This document shows, one piece after another, positions 52,500-64,000 of a stretch of DNA of 64,000 nucleotides (position 1 is its first letter; each line of letters opens with the position of its first letter). Under the pieces are notes generated by a model that searched no databases, was not told the origin of the DNA, and saw nothing but the letters and a program-made list of their open reading frames with translations. The stretch comes from Ixodes scapularis (taxonomy: Eukaryota; Arthropoda; Arachnida; Ixodida; Ixodidae), in NCBI RefSeq assembly GCF_016920785.2, contig NW_024609846.1, positions 110,536,831-110,600,830 of the forward strand, given 5' to 3'. Both the position numbers and the translations under genes were made by a program.

Positions 52500-55400
52500 A
52501 TTCCAGTCGTAAGCATTGCATATTTAACTTGGCATCTGCACCGGCAAGTCTGAACACCAAGAAACGGGCGTCGACGGCCGGCAAATTGCCATTGCCGTCG
52601 CAACCCGATGCCATTTTATCGTTAAAGCCACCCGCCACCATGGAGCAAGTACCACCCTCCCAGGAACAAGGTAAATCACCTTCACCAAATGAAAATCCCC
52701 CCCCCCCCACGAACTAGCACCGACGCCCCCGACTACCCACTCAGATGTGCAGGTGGAAGCCGTCATTCCCATCAAACGGCAGCGCGTTGAAGGCACATTC
52801 AGACTCGACCCGCAGAGGTCAGACCCTCCATCGGAAGCGGCAACTTCGACTTACACGTTACAGGAAAGCATCGATGATAACGACAATGACGCGATTTTCA
52901 CCGTCGTCTCTTACAAGAAAAACCGACCAGCAGGTATCCCAATACTCTTTCATCCGACGTCCATGGAGACTTCCTTCTGGAAAGTGAACCCGAATGTCCT
53001 GGCACGAGAGATATTGGAAATAGCACAGGAGAAAATACTCTTACAAAGAATCGCCAAGGATGGCAGCCTATCGGTCAGTATCGCGTCCCTCCCTGCGGCA
53101 AATAAACCGCTTGCGCAAACATCCCTCGCGGGAATCGAGGTAGGGGCAACCACTTCGAAGTCCTACTCCGAAAACATGGGCAAAATCAAAGGAGTTCCTC
53201 TCCAATTCTCCGATAGTGATCTATTGGAGTACTTAAAAGACAATGGAGTACTAACTGTCCAAAGACAGGTTGCATACCAAAGACAAGAAGATGGCACTTC
53301 AGTGGCCCGTCCCAAAGATAGCGTCATACTTCGCTTCACGAAGGACCGCCCGGTGCCCCCCAGGGTATACTTTGGGTTCACCAGCCGCCCAGTGGAAGAG
53401 TACTTCGGTTCTCCCCTTCAATGCTACCAATGTCAACGATTTGGACATATTGCCAAGAACTGCCGCGGTGCCCGCCGTTGCAAAATATGTGCAGGTCCAC
53501 ATCACCATCAAGAGTACAGCTCCTGAATCTAAATGTGCCAACTGCGGTCAAGGCCACGTGGCAACGTTTTCCGGCTGCTCCAGTAAAAAAGCGGCAGCAG
53601 TTGTAAGAAAAACAGAAATCATAAAAGGCAGAACACCTACTCAACGATCTCCACCATCAAATCCAGAGATAGTGCGAATACCTGAAACTCCAAACGACAC
53701 AAAATCGTCCATATCCAAGACTACGTATTCAGACGTGCTACATCGACAACCAAGTAAGAAAAACACCGTCTCAAAAAATTAAAAAGGTTTTATGAGGTCA
53801 GCGCCGCTTACTCAATCCGAAAAGCGCAAGTCAGGACCTCCAATGCCTATCGCGTCTGGTGCCCAAGGGCTCCACGACCCACTGCATCACAAACGACACC
53901 CTCAACGGAGACGCCGTCTGCTACATACAGTACAGATTCCCACGTCAACGCAAACAGCCAAGCAACTGATCAACGATTTCTCATGCGGCTACTGTTTTTG
54001 GCAGTGAAAGCGATCATTAGATCGCTACCAGACGCCGTCAACATGTCAGAGGTAAAGGCGATCCTTAATATGGAACCCCTTATTCTGGGGACAAGGGTCC
54101 CTGAAATGTAACGAATAGTGTGTACAGTGAAACGACTATATTCCAATGGAATGCCAATTCCCTCCGCACTAAAATAGGAGACTTCAGGAAGCTTGTTGCG
54201 CTATACCAGTTCCTTGTTCTGGCAATATCTGAAGCTCATACAGATGCAAAAACTAAGATAGCTGGCTACCTCACGTACTGCTCGTCCCGTCGAGATGGTC
54301 CCAGTCGAGCAATGCTCTGTGTGAGGAAAGACATACCATCATTTATTGTGTGCTCATCTTTATCTGAAGCGTCAGAATACGTCGCGTGCAAGGTCATGTT
54401 TGGCACGACCGATATAATTACAACCTGCGTATATATAGAGCCAGTAACATCAGTGTCGGAGGAAGCTCTAATATCAATATTCAAAATTTAGTGATCCCTA
54501 CATTTTATGTGGGGATTTTAACTCGCACCATACATGCCAAACGCACAAAATGATAGGAGAGGGAAGCTGATTGCCAATGTAATAGAAAAATATAATCTAT
54601 GCGTGCTAAATGATGGCTCTCAGACATTTTTTTGTGGAATTACGTATTTAAGTGTTCTCGATTTGACAATACGTTCTCAAGACATTTTCACGGATTTATC
54701 ATGGCATGTTGATATAGAAACCCATGGAAGCGACCGTCTGTCCATACTCGTCCAGCACAGAAAGGTAGCGAGACCGCGCAATGGACAATGTAAAGTTAAA
54801 ATTACAAATTGGCGTATGTTCCGATCTTTGAATACGCTAAGGTGTAAAAATGTTGATACGGTGGACGATTTTACTTCGATTGTGAGCGAGAAGTTTGACC
54901 ACGCAACAAGATGGGTATCCATTCTATCCGATTACAGAGGTGTTGATGCTTCGCGTGAAAAACTTAGAGCTATACGACGCAGAGCCGAACGGAGATACCG
55001 CCGCTCAGGATGGATAGAGGACTGTTAGGAGGCTCCAGCGTGTTCACAGCCTTAAACAACGTAAACTTGGGCAACTTGCCAAACATCGATGGCGACAGCT
55101 TTGTGCTAAGCTAGTGGCTGTAAGTGACCTCACGAGGATGTGGATTAATATTAGAGCTCTCCAAGCGCCGACTATTCAAAGGTTCCCGTTGCGAGCAATA
55201 GCCCTATCCAGAGGCGTATCAGAACTGACAAGAATAGACAAGTTTTGCAAATTATTGGTTTGACCAAGCGCGGCATCTCTGACACTTAAATACTTTGCCT
55301 CGTGTGCCAATGCCAAACAAACAATTGATAACGAGTTTGCCTCCTCTCATTTGGAGCTAGATTTTGTATTCACAATGAGGTAACTTCACAACGCACTGAG

Positions 55401-57830
55401 AGTGACACGTCGGGGTAGGTCACCTGGCCCAGACCTGATCACATGGGAGGAATTGAAAAACATCGGTCCAAGAGCGCTGAACTTCATTTTGAGCACGTTC
55501 AACTCTCTCTCTGGGTCTAGGAAGAAATACCAGACCAATGGAAAGTCGCTAAGTTCATACCGCTTTTGAAGGCGGGAAAAACACCCTAGGACCTAGCCTC
55601 CTTTCGACCGGTCAGCCTTAGAAGCTGCTTAGGTAAGCTTTTTGAAAAGCTAATTAATCAACGACTACAATGGTGGCTAGAAACGAGTGAAGTGTTACAG
55701 GAAAAACTAGCGTGGTTTCGTCCAAAACGCTGCACGATGGATTGCGTGTTAGATTTGGCAACGTACATAAAACATGAGCGTACCGTCGGAAAAATCACAA
55801 TAGCTGTATTTCTAGATATCAAGCGCGCATACGATACCGTAAGTCAAATCCACATTCTATATAGTCTTATACAACTTGGAATTCGAGGACGAGTCGTACG
55901 GTGGATAAAAAACTTCCTTTCAAAACGGACAATGTTTGTAAAGACCGCAAATTGAGATAGCACGAGTCAAAATCTCCGACACGGCGTACCTCAAGGGAGC
56001 GTACTAAGCCCTAGTCTATTTAACACGGTCATGGCTTTGCTTCCAGGTCGCCTCCCTTCACCACTCCATCTGACGATATATGCAGATGACATTTGTATCT
56101 GGGCCTCAGGCACATGTCCAAAGACTTTACAGGATCAGCTTCAAGCGGGACTCAACCTCTTAAACGAGTTCTTAAGTGAACGGGGTATGGATATTGCGCC
56201 TTCAAAATCAGTAATGCTTCCGTTCACGAGAAAGCATCTTCGTGGATTCGAGCTAAAAATACAGGGTCAAACTTTAGAACGCGTCTCGCATCATCGCTTT
56301 CTTGGAGTGATTCTAGATCAAAGCTTCACTTGGGTAAACACATCGATATGCTGGAGGCAAAACTAAACAAAACAATTAACATTTTACGTTATTTTACTGG
56401 AGTTCGTTGGGGAGCCTGAACGGAAATCCATGATAATGCTGCATTCTGCACTAGTTCGGCAAATTAATACATATTCACCCCCAGCACTCCATGGATTATC
56501 TGCACTATAAGAAAACAGACTGCATTACATGATCGCCCGTAGTCTTCACATCTGCTTGGGCGTCCCACGTCCAACTCGCGGAACACTGGTTTTAGCAGAA
56601 ACAAGAGAGCTACCTATTCCAACTTTACGCGAACATTAGACCTTACTTCATTTCCTACGCTTGTCCACTCAGAATTGTCACCCACTAGCGGAGAATTTGA
56701 TAACAAGGACGGGCTCACATATTTCCTCGACACTGATATCGTCGAGCGTCCTCGTGCCGGATTGCACACCGGGGGTTCCGATTATAGATCGACCACCCTG
56801 GATGTTTCGCGTCGCAAATATTAACACGGAACTACCCAACCTTAAGAAAATCCAGAGCACATTTCATTTTGTGATTACTCAGTCGGCGTTGTCATACTTG
56901 CATGATTACTACAGAGACCACATTCAAGTATACACGGATGGCTCTACGAAAAATGATGGCTCAACCACAGCTTTCGTAATTCCATCAATGCAAGTGCAGA
57001 AATGTATTCGTTTCTCCCACAGAACGTCCTCTACTGCTGCAGAACTTTATGCAATTTTTGCGTCAGTGGAGTATATAAAGAACATAGAACCTCAAAACCA
57101 GTGGGTTATCTGCACGGACTCCAAGGCAGCCCTCGGTGCTCTTTCGTCAGTTAACTCTAGAAGTCCGGCATATGCACTGGTCTACCAGGTAGCTGACATG
57201 ATCGATCGGGCCATAAGTAATGGTCATTCATTAAAGTTGCAGTGGATTCCAGGACATAGTGGAATCTCAGGAAACATGGAGGCAGACAAGTTAGCAACAG
57301 GTGCACATGCTTTAGAAACAACTCGAGGAATTCCTCCTTCCAAAACAGACATAAAGTATTCAATTGCACACCAATCCAAAGAAATGGCAGTCGACATATG
57401 GTATAATGAGGCAGGATGGCAGTCTACTCTCTTCGTGGTGGATCCAGAATTACGGTTTCATATCCCAAACGATATACCGAGAAAATTTGAAACAATGCTT
57501 CACCGCCTGCGACTGAATGTGGCTTTCACGAGAGAATTTCGCTACAAAATAATGAAATTGAGAACCCAAAATGTTCTTGCGGTCAGGATGTGGACACTAT
57601 TGAACAAATATTTTTGAACTATCCTCGCTTCGATCGCAATCGGTCACAATCAAAAGTGCGGTTTGATATCCTGGATAAAAGTCCTTTCACCATAAGTAAA
57701 TTATTGGGGCCATGGCCCAACCAAATCATTCAGAAACAGGCTCTCCAGGCAATAAAAAGGTTTCTGGAAGACAGTGATATCATCGACAAATACCAGCTTT
57801 TGAGTGAATAATATTGAACCTTGTTGTAAA
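52500..57830 (+). mobile_element. Near full-length I-clade LINE
   Basis: Two ORFs in tandem carry all domains of an I-type non-LTR retrotransposon: ORF1 with zinc knuckles, and ORF2 with endonuclease, reverse transcriptase, RNase H and a final cysteine/histidine region. RNase H in ORF2 separates I-clade elements from CR1 and Jockey. Several frameshifts and stops are present, so it is inactive but recent enough to read continuously. The exact 5' and 3' ends and target duplications were not resolved. Confidence 0.8.
52529..54110 (+). pseudogene. I-like LINE ORF1 (gag-like, three zinc knuckles)
   Basis: The reading starts at ATG 52529 (MASAPASLNTKKRASTAG). It shifts frame in a run of C at 52687-52699, continues at 52747-53526, shifts again near 53516 and runs on to about 54110. 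The core has YSENMGKIKGVPLQFSDSDL and RPKDSVILRFTKDRPVPPRV. Two knuckles follow: CYQCQRFGHIAKNC (complete CCHC) and CKICAGPHHHQEYSS, whose last cysteine is lost or past the shift; a third, CANCGQGHVATFSGC, lies beyond it. The tail LFLAVKAIIRSLPDAVNMSE is typical of this family. It would bind LINE RNA. Confidence 0.75.
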
Positions 57831-57835
57831 ACGAG
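54120..57835 (+). pseudogene. I-like LINE ORF2 (endonuclease, RT, RNase H)
   Basis: The endonuclease (54120-54800) shows FQWNANSLRTK, ISEAHTD with the catalytic glutamate, CGDFNSHHT, and LDLTIRS; the usual SDH near its end is SDR. The reverse transcriptase shows FRPVSLRSCLGKLFEKLIN (55607-55663), AVFLDIKRAYDTV, RHGVPQGSVLSPSLFNTV and YADDICIWASG with the catalytic DD pair (56080). RNase H (56920-57300) keeps its acidic residues in VYTDGSTK, STAAELYAI, ICTDSKAALG and GNMEADKLA. The end has a CSCGQD...IFLNYPRFDRNR region, a degenerate zinc finger. Stops occur for example at 54489, 55026 and 56364, and frame changes are frequent. Confidence 0.8.
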
Positions 57836-57839
57836 TGAA

Positions 57840-58680
57840 TATAGCAATGTGTGTGTATGTGTGAACAATCTGGTGACGATTGGTAAGACTCGAAGTGACA
57901 CTTCATACCAAGAACATAAGTGCTGTTCATTAAGTGTTCTCATCGTATGTGCCTATGCATGTGTGCACGTGTTGGTGTGTAGAACTAGTGCGTGTTATTA
58001 TTTAATGATCATTGTCAGTCTGAAGGTGGAGTCGCATCCCGTACCTACCATGCGGGGCGCGGCCCGCGGGCGACGCTTGGGACGTTCTGACTGCACGACG
58101 GTCCAGTCGAGTCGCTCAAGCGGAGTTATGCTTCCGGAGGTTATGTTTTGTATAGGTAGAGTGGCGGGCCGTCGTGTGCGGGGCGGGCGATGCTTGGGCG
58201 GTGTTTGCGGGCTGATTGCCGTGGGTTCTGGGTCTGTGGGCGGTGTGGCTCGAGCTTTAGATGTCTTTTTTTTATGTTTCGTTATGGGTAGGGGAAAGGT
58301 CGGGAGGGGGGGGGGGGCGACTTTGAGCTGTATAGCTGCATCTATATGTTTGAAGTGTTTAATCTCTATGTCGGAAATATTTTATTCAATGGTAATGGAG
58401 TAGCCGGTCACACCTTAGATTGACTAACATCTCCATTTATTATTTTTAACACATATTGAAGAATAAGAAGAGTCTGGACTTAAGCTGAAATGAAGTATAG
58501 GCGCCACGTCATAAATATTATTGCACTCATTCAAGAAACCGTTAAGCTTTTGCCTGCCTTTCTTCCACGCAAAACGTTCACTTAAAAAAAAAAAAGAAAA
58601 CGCCCACGTCCTTTGTCTTAATGTCGAAAAACGCTGTAAGCAAAAAACAAAGAACGCGGCTGCAGTCATTTTATATATAA
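57840..58680. other. Unassigned sequence after the I-like LINE
   Basis: TG-rich sequence at 57845-57870 may belong to the LINE 3' end. A GC-rich patch at 58040-58320 with a run of G near 58303 has an open frame but no domain. Confidence 0.4.
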
Positions 58681-58835
58681 AAAGAACTAACGCAAAGGTT
58701 ACGTGCGTTACTTTTTATCGCTCAACGTAACGGTAACGCGTTCCTTTTATGTTGAGGTAACGTTAGGTCGGTAACGCATTCCCTTATTTTGCAAGTAACA
58801 AGCAACGTATTTCGTTACTTTTTTTTTTGGTAATG
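58681..58835. mobile_element. hAT end remnant with GTAACG subterminal repeats
   Basis: Words of the form GTAACG/CGTTAC occur about nine times in 150 bp (AAGGTTACG, TAACGGTAACGCG, GGTAACGTTAGG, CAACGTATTTCGTTAC). This matches the style of the hAT subterminal arrays elsewhere in this window. No partner end or target duplication was found, so it is likely one broken end. Confidence 0.5.
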
Positions 58836-58929
58836 CCTACAATACAAGAGGGCTCCAGCTGGGTGTGCGACTGAGAGGACCCGGAAACATTCATAGGAAA
58901 CACTCGGATATCGGAATGATCTGATGTCA

Positions 58930-61293
58930 CCCTTGCCATAGGTGATCCGCATAAATCCGACCGGTTTTATTATCTTCATCTAAAACTTCGTAGACGACGT
59001 TGCCAAATCTTCTGGTGACCACACCTATAACCTAGTCTAGTTTCCTGAGTGGATGTTTTACCCACACCTGCTTGACTATGAAGGTAGGATTCCTTTGCCT
59101 TTCTTGTATGTGTTGTATTTTTGACCGCACATTTGACGCTAAAACACGTCAAGAACCGTCCGATAGGTCCTGCTGTTGAGCAGTGGACAAGGAGGTTATT
59201 CCGACAAGATGTGAAGGGTGATCGAGTATTTTAACAAAAAGATTCAGACTGCTGCTCTCCTGTCTCTTTCGAACGAACGTTGAAAAGCAGTCTTCAACGT
59301 TTACACCAAATTCTCCTCCTGTCCGTTTGACTTGGGGTAATACGGCGGAGTGAGAAGTTTCATGACGAGAGAATATCTCCTGCAACGGATCGACGGTATC
59401 GGCTGCCTTTCCGGACTGCATTTCTACAACTCCTGGCTATTAGGCAAAACCCACGAAAACAATAAAATACTTCTGCTGATACAGTTCTGCGAAGCCAGCA
59501 TAAACTCGGTACTATGGTCGTCCTTAAGATTCTCAGCGATGAAGTGGAACTTTAGTCTTGTCCTCAGAGACACTGCTGCAACGCTCACATTTCTGAGTCT
59601 TCAGTTCAATAATCCTGTCCATGTGTGATCACCAAACGAAGGACCGTGCCAGAATCTTTACATTGGTTTGTCCCACATGTCCTTTATAAAGACGTTCTAT
59701 GACTCTTCACTGAAACTTGAGTGGGACAACGGTTAGAGAATTCCATAGGATGCAACTGTTCAAGATGGTTCATTCGGACCAGTGTCTGCGAAATGGTGCG
59801 GTGTCGCTGTCTGTCGCCTTCTCTGGCCAGCCTTTCCTGACGTACCGAAAGAAAACAGGGTCCAACACTGTTGCTGTGACGATGTCCTTTGCTTTTACTG
59901 GTAACTTCGTCAAACTTCGTGCGTGAAGCGCAAAGACAACTTGTGTAGCACAGAAGATTGTGAAGACCCCTCCGGTCATTTCTTTGTCGCAGCCCTCGTC
60001 TGGGCCTTCAGCTAAGTGGGAGAAGTCATCAGTGTCTCCAAACTTACCCGTCGGCCTGTACTCACTGGTGCAGGTGCAGTTCATAAAAATGAGCGCCCAA
60101 CGTTGAATTTCGCCACTGCGACGGGGATACCTTTCAAGGGAACAAATATGGCTCTCTGATGTTTGTTGCTTGTATATAAATAAGACTGGTGCCCCCGAGG
60201 ATGCTGGTGAGACTTCCGGACGGCAAAACATTTAGCCAAGTGCTTCCTTCTCAATTTGTGCTCATCCACGCCTGATGAGTTCAGAGCTATGGAAGCGTAG
60301 GCGATGAGGCGTTCCTTACCATCAATCTTAAAATAAAACACACACCCACGCCTTCAGACGATGCGATTGCCGCAAGGTATATGGGCAGATCAGGGTCCAA
60401 GTGGCCTAAAGTGTCCGTAGCCGTCAGCCGTTTGATGTCCTCAAACGCGTGTACGCACTCGCGAGGTGTCTTTTTTTTTTCCAGTAGTTTGTTTAGCGGC
60501 GCAGATATTTTAGCCAGGTTTGAAATAGACTGACATAATGCTGCACCTTTCTGAGCAGTTATCTTAGCTTTGGGATGTTCTTGGGCTCGGGTATATGTAG
60601 ATTTGCCGACATCGTTTTTCTTAAAGGTGTAAAGCTCCGTGAGATACGACTTTCCCGACATATTCGACCTTTTCTTAAAGTAAGATGCAATTTTCTTTTT
60701 TAATAGTGAAGCCGTGCTATAGGAGATGCTGGAGAACCAGTTCTAGGTTCCGGAAATGCTCAGCAGTGTTCTTTCCAATCACGATGATGTCATCGATGCA
60801 CCAAGCGCCAACCTCCAGTACAGCAGTTACCTGGTTCATTAGTCGATAGAAAACGGCTGAGGCGCAGGGGATCCCAAAAGGCATCCTGCTGAATTGGAAT
60901 AGCTCTTTGTGAGTAGCGCTGTCTTAAGTCTCCGTCGAGCTCCAACTTAACGTACGCCTCTGACAAATTCAGTTTCTTGAACATGTTTCCCCCGTTGAGC
61001 TTGGCAAAGAGTTCTTTTGGTTGTGGCAGTGGGCGCTGGAAAATCCCGAGATACGGCTTCCCCGTGACACTGAAGTCCCCACATACACGAACTGATCCAT
61101 TCAGCTTTGGAGCTAAAACAATCGGAGTTGCCCCCTGCGAGACGTTCACGGGAGCAAGAACGTTATTCTTGACTTGCTTATACAAGACTCTTTCTAGCGC
61201 TTCGTGCGTAGCTAACGGCATTAGGTGAGGCTTGAAGAACCTTGTCTTTACTTCAGACTTGAACCAAAATGAACTTTGACTTAAGTACAACAA
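58930..61293 (-). pseudogene. Mag-like Gypsy reverse transcriptase, RNase H and integrase remnants
   Basis: The frame 61293-60790 reads YKQVKNNVLAPVNVSQGATP, LNGSVRVCGDFSVTGKPYL, and FKKLNLSEAYVKLELDGDL (the first catalytic aspartate is changed to N in KLNLSEAY). 60661-60287 carries LNKLLEKKKTPRECVHAFED and LDPDLPIYLAAIASSEGVGV, where the RNase H DAS is lost. 60341-60081 continues IAYASIALNSSGVDEHK. 60231-59770 holds LTKLPVKAKDIVTATVLDPV and FFRYVRKGWPEKATDS, the linker to integrase. The integrase core is unreadable except in pieces, and the C-terminus (VTRRFGNVVYEVLDE) is near 58990. Confidence 0.7.
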
Positions 61294-61718
61294 CCCAAGT
61301 CACCAGTGAACAAGCTCGGAATTATTGCAAGCATTCTCTTGAGCGAGGTTTCATCGTGCGTTTTCACAGATCGCACGAATATTTTGTTGAGGTCCCCCTT
61401 CGGCTTGACGGTCCATCTATTTCCAAGCAGGTTGATGTGTCGCATATCAGTTATTAATGCTTCGAGCTCCTCAGGGTGTTGCCCAAGCCTAACTTGGAGC
61501 AAACACCACCCCTTGAGTGTGATCTTTTCTCGATTGAAGCAGAAGCGGTTATGATCACAATTTTGTGGGTTGAGATGTCCAATGACTTGCCATGACTCCG
61601 TGTCAAGACGTTTTCGCTTTGCACCTTTGTCAACCTGCAATTTTACGGGTGTTCCTTGGATACTGCAAGTGACAAATTCTCCATTAGGTTCTTGAGTGAC
61701 GAAAACGTTGGTGATCAT
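61281..61718 (-). pseudogene. Mag-like Gypsy protease remnant
   Basis: The frame reads GTPVKLQVDKGAKRKRLDTE, where an active retropepsin would have DTGA; the change to DKGA removes the catalytic triad pattern. Further on, LKGWCLLQVRLGQHPEELEA and LLGNRWTV correspond to the later beta strands and the GxxW motif. The polyprotein would normally be cut by this enzyme. Confidence 0.6.
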
Positions 61719-62429
61719 TTTGTTCTCCTTTTGTTTGCCAGCTGTGTTCCGAGGGTCACTTGATCGGCATACCTTTGCAATTTGGCCTCGTTTAACACAG
61801 GCATTGCATGACTCATATAAAAAAATGGTAAACGAGCAGGCCAGGTTGTGCGTTCTAATTATGATGTTTAAACCCTTAGACTGGGAAGGAAACTTGAATA
61901 TAACTTAGAATAAACAGAAGAAAGGTGGTAGACACACGTCCAAACTCCCCTAACAAAATGTATTTAAAACGACGCTTTTCTACCCCTTTGCCCAAGATCG
62001 TCTACAACGTAAAAAGACCTGAGTTAAGATTAAGTCACCTTGAAAACAATATGCGTTTGCTCTTGTTTTATTTCTACGTTGTGGATGACTTTGGAGAAGG
62101 ACATAAAACGTTCTACGAAATATATTTTGTTAGCTGAGTTTCACAAGCCTGTCTCTCACCTATCTCCTGTTTCTTCTACTTTGTCTTCAAGTTTCCTTGT
62201 CAGTCTCAGGGTTTGAACATCATGATTGGCGCATGACTCATCTCGGAAGCGGTAAGCGCTCTGTGAGTAGATGGTGTTTCCGCATCGGAAACACTTGACT
62301 GTTACAGAAGTAAAATGCTTCACCTTTTCGACGAGCAGCGCAGCGTGCTCTCCTCTGTCTCTGCGTCATAACTCCCCTTCGACTTTAGGATAGGACTTGG
62401 CCAAGTGAAGCGCACTGTCAAGCGTGAGG
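61719..62429 (-). pseudogene. Mag-like Gypsy gag C-terminal zinc region
   Basis: Near 61815-61745 the minus strand reads CNACVKRGQIAKVC, a CCHC knuckle whose histidine is replaced by glutamine, then RSSDPRNTAGKQKENK leading into the protease. A second knuckle start, KCFRCGNT, lies near 62310-62280. About 330 bp of AT-rich DNA separates them (61815-62150), probably an insertion. Upstream, DLTLDSALHLAKSYPKVEGE is typical of the segment before gag knuckles. Confidence 0.5.
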
Positions 62430-63185
62430 TCCTACTGGACTCCAGAGTACCAGGCGTGCACGGACGCGTGTGTCACGGAGACTCACGATGAATGCTGTCA
62501 AAAACGTGCAACATTGGGCATTGGCTTCAGGTGCATACTCACAGTGGGTGATGATTGTTCGAAGCACTGCTATGAAGTATTTGACCGATTTAGTTCTATA
62601 TCTGATGACTGTTTATTTTTGTCTGCGGATTCTGCTGCAAAAGGACCTGAGGCAAAATGCGCAAGTGCCTGAGAAGGCCTAGCCCCTTCTCGGTGTTCTG
62701 CGGGCCACATAAAAATTAAGACGGAAAAAAGACACATTATAGAAAATTTTCAAAAAGATTCAATAGCCAAATTAAATACCATTAAAAACCAAATAATCAA
62801 TATTCTGTAGCGCACAAACACTAAATCAAAAGAATTATAAATATTTTCACGAAATAGTCCGATTGTCTAAAACACATGACATGTACACAAGTGTGTACTA
62901 AGCTCAATATACAAAGTATGTTGAATGATGTTGCTAAAAAGAGAAAGAAAATACAGGATAGAAGAACACTTTCTGCACAATAGCAGCATAAAATATGAAA
63001 AGATAAATTCAAGCTCATTCAAGGCAAATTCAAAGGTCAGGTATATCAAGAAAAGTGTCCAGGTGTTAGCAAAATATGAGCGCTCTGCAAGGATGATTTT
63101 ATTTTTCTTCCTGACGAACCGCAACAGATTTTCCTCTTCTAATAATATAAACTTCTTAGGTGTTATCCGTTTGTTTTTGTTTCTT
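62430..63185. other. AT-rich stretch between gag pieces, no element recognised
   Basis: Probably an insertion in the Mag-like element because gag continues on both sides. An 82-codon + frame at 62424-62672 contains many cysteines but no known domain and no splice sites; it is likely chance. Confidence 0.35.
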
Positions 63186-63189
63186 TACT

Positions 63190-63430
63190 AGCTCCTGATA
63201 CGCTGCATCTGAAAATCTATTCAGCTTTTTGCATGTCTCGGCACCAACTGAAGCCATCAATAAGTTCTTGTCCGCGTCCACCATAACGTTATTGACATCA
63301 AGACAAGCTTCGAACCTTATATGATACAGCTTCCATTCCTCATTGTCGGTTAGAACGTCTCGGGGCCATAACTGCCATGGGTAGAATTTTCCACCCTCCT
63401 CGCTCCATGAATCTACTATGGTCCCCTTTC
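63190..63430 (-). pseudogene. Mag-like Gypsy gag N-terminal part
   Basis: The minus strand reads WSEEGGKFYPWQLWPRDVLT, then DNEEWKLYHIRFEACLDVNN, VMVDADKNLLMASVGAETCK and KLNRFSDAAYQEL. This follows the pattern W-x2-W..FE.Y......K...LL...G......F of Mag-clade capsids. It is interrupted after residue 75 by the AT-rich stretch. Confidence 0.5.
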
Positions 63431-63470
63431 AGACCGCTGTTGTAAAGGTGTTGGCAACAATGGTCGTCAT

Positions 63471-63688
63471 TGTAGTAATCCAGTGAGTCTGTTACTATTC
63501 AACTCTTTATTACAGTATGGCAGGCCGAAGAGACGTCGCTTAATTCTAGCTTACCAGCTCGCAGAATGAATGTGCTCGAGCTCAATACATCAGCTCGAGC
63601 TGCGCCGACGACGACTATCGTCTTAGTGGTCACCTCAGCTTGTGTAATCTGATAACGTTGGAATGTCTAGTTTTGTAATCTGCTTACA
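63471..63688 (-). repeat. Probable 5' LTR of the Mag-like Gypsy
   Basis: On + it starts TGTAGTAATCCAGTG and ends ATCTGCTTACA, giving inverted TGTA termini. On the minus strand an AATAAAG polyadenylation-type signal lies about 40 bp before its end, and the sequence just after the end (ATGACGACCATTG) is where a primer-binding site is expected. No second copy was found to confirm the borders. Confidence 0.45.
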
Positions 63689-64000
63689 AATGCTTTAAAA
63701 TATTGATACCTTGTTTATGTATCTATACGTTAAAATGTATGAGGGCAGGGGCCCCGCCAGGAAGCATTGAATTTTATCCCTACTTCCTTACCCGGCAAAG
63801 CGAAATATCATGCAAAAAAAAAAAATTGTACGGAGCTGGCGTTTTACGTAAGTGACCAACTGTTTTGTGATAAAAACAGTGCATTACTTGTACCTTGGGA
63901 TATTTCAAAATATTTAGGGCGAAGATATAAAATATAAGTGTCGAAACGCCTGCGACAAAAATCTTAAAATTGGTTTTAAGATAATTGTATTTTTTTCTAT
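63689..64000. other. Unassigned window end
   Basis: AT-rich, with GAGGGCAGGGGCCCCGCC near 63740 and a run of A at 63815. Nothing recognised. Confidence 0.5.

Larger units (their letters stand above)
58860..63688 (-). mobile_element. Mag-like Gypsy element (family 3), decayed
   Basis: Reading leftward from 63688 there is a probable 5' LTR, gag pieces, zinc knuckles, protease, reverse transcriptase, RNase H and integrase, ending near 58930. Sequence style (GGDF...VTGNP, LPVKAKDIVTAT...GWP) matches the Mag/K02A2.6-like Gypsy clade, distinct from families 1 and 2. An AT-rich stretch (about 62430-63185) separates two gag pieces. No 3' LTR was recognised. Confidence 0.7.

Noticed and set aside
62424..62672. 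Cysteine-rich 82-residue frame, possibly a small secreted tick peptide
   Set aside because: No signal peptide after the start, no splice sites, no regular cysteine spacing, and it lies between gag pieces of a Gypsy element.

Overview
The window looks like animal nuclear DNA, most likely from a hard tick (Ixodida). It has spliced exons with GT-AG borders, an M13 (neprilysin-like) zinc metallopeptidase gene of the kind greatly expanded in ticks, and very dense, old transposable elements of classes typical of tick genomes: Gypsy, CR1/L2-like, I-like and L1-like LINEs, hAT, PIF/Harbinger, piggyBac and tRNA-derived SINEs. The tick assignment is inferred from this composition. No marker gene in the window fixes the species.

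The only well supported host gene is on the + strand. Two exons, 23315-23445 and 45303-45528, encode consecutive parts of the N-terminal domain of an M13 peptidase. Exon 1 ends after two bases of a codon and exon 2 begins with one base that completes it, so the splice is in frame across a 21.9-kb intron. The rest of the gene, including the zinc-binding catalytic part, lies outside the window or was not recognised. A second, weaker candidate exon (50599-50773, - strand, strong GTGAGT donor) resembles the N-terminal module of arthropod BEN-type proteins.

Layout. 0-11.8 kb: a 1.14-kb hAT relic with exact 8-bp target duplication, a Penelope-type hammerhead-ribozyme motif, a foldback repeat, a 146-bp hAT MITE, a decayed CR1/L2-like LINE (- strand), and a MITE that has a PIF/Harbinger element inserted in it; this Harbinger keeps the first exons of both its genes. 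11.9-17.5 kb: a decayed Gypsy element (family 1, + strand) whose LTR carries a tRNA-like module. 17.9-18.8 kb: an intact gag-like ORF1 of an L1-type LINE. 20.8-22.8 kb: a small MITE and a 784-bp piggyBac derivative with TTAA borders. 23.3-45.5 kb: the M13 exons and their intron. The intron holds a CACGTG-rich two-armed repeat array and a second copy of the MITE. It also holds a 19-kb nest: a - strand Gypsy family-1 element interrupted by a solo LTR (with a SINE inside), a 3.15-kb hAT (with a LINE inside), a GTGAGGGC minisatellite insertion (with a MITE inside), a 1.27-kb hAT, a nearly complete 5.76-kb Gypsy family-2 element, and a SINE in its 5' LTR. Most insertions still show exact target-site duplications, so their order can be read directly.

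45.5-64 kb: fragments of two LINEs (+ strand), a foldback SINE-like insertion with 11-bp target duplications, a tRNA-like pseudogene, a near full-length I-clade LINE (52.5-57.8 kb) with endonuclease, reverse transcriptase and RNase H, a hAT end rich in GTAACG, and a third, Mag-like Gypsy (58.9-63.7 kb, - strand) with a probable 5' LTR. Almost all transposon reading frames carry stops or frameshifts. The exceptions are the L1-type ORF1 and the Gypsy family-2 polyprotein, the latter broken by one stop and one frameshift. Homologies were judged by eye from motifs; no database search was run.
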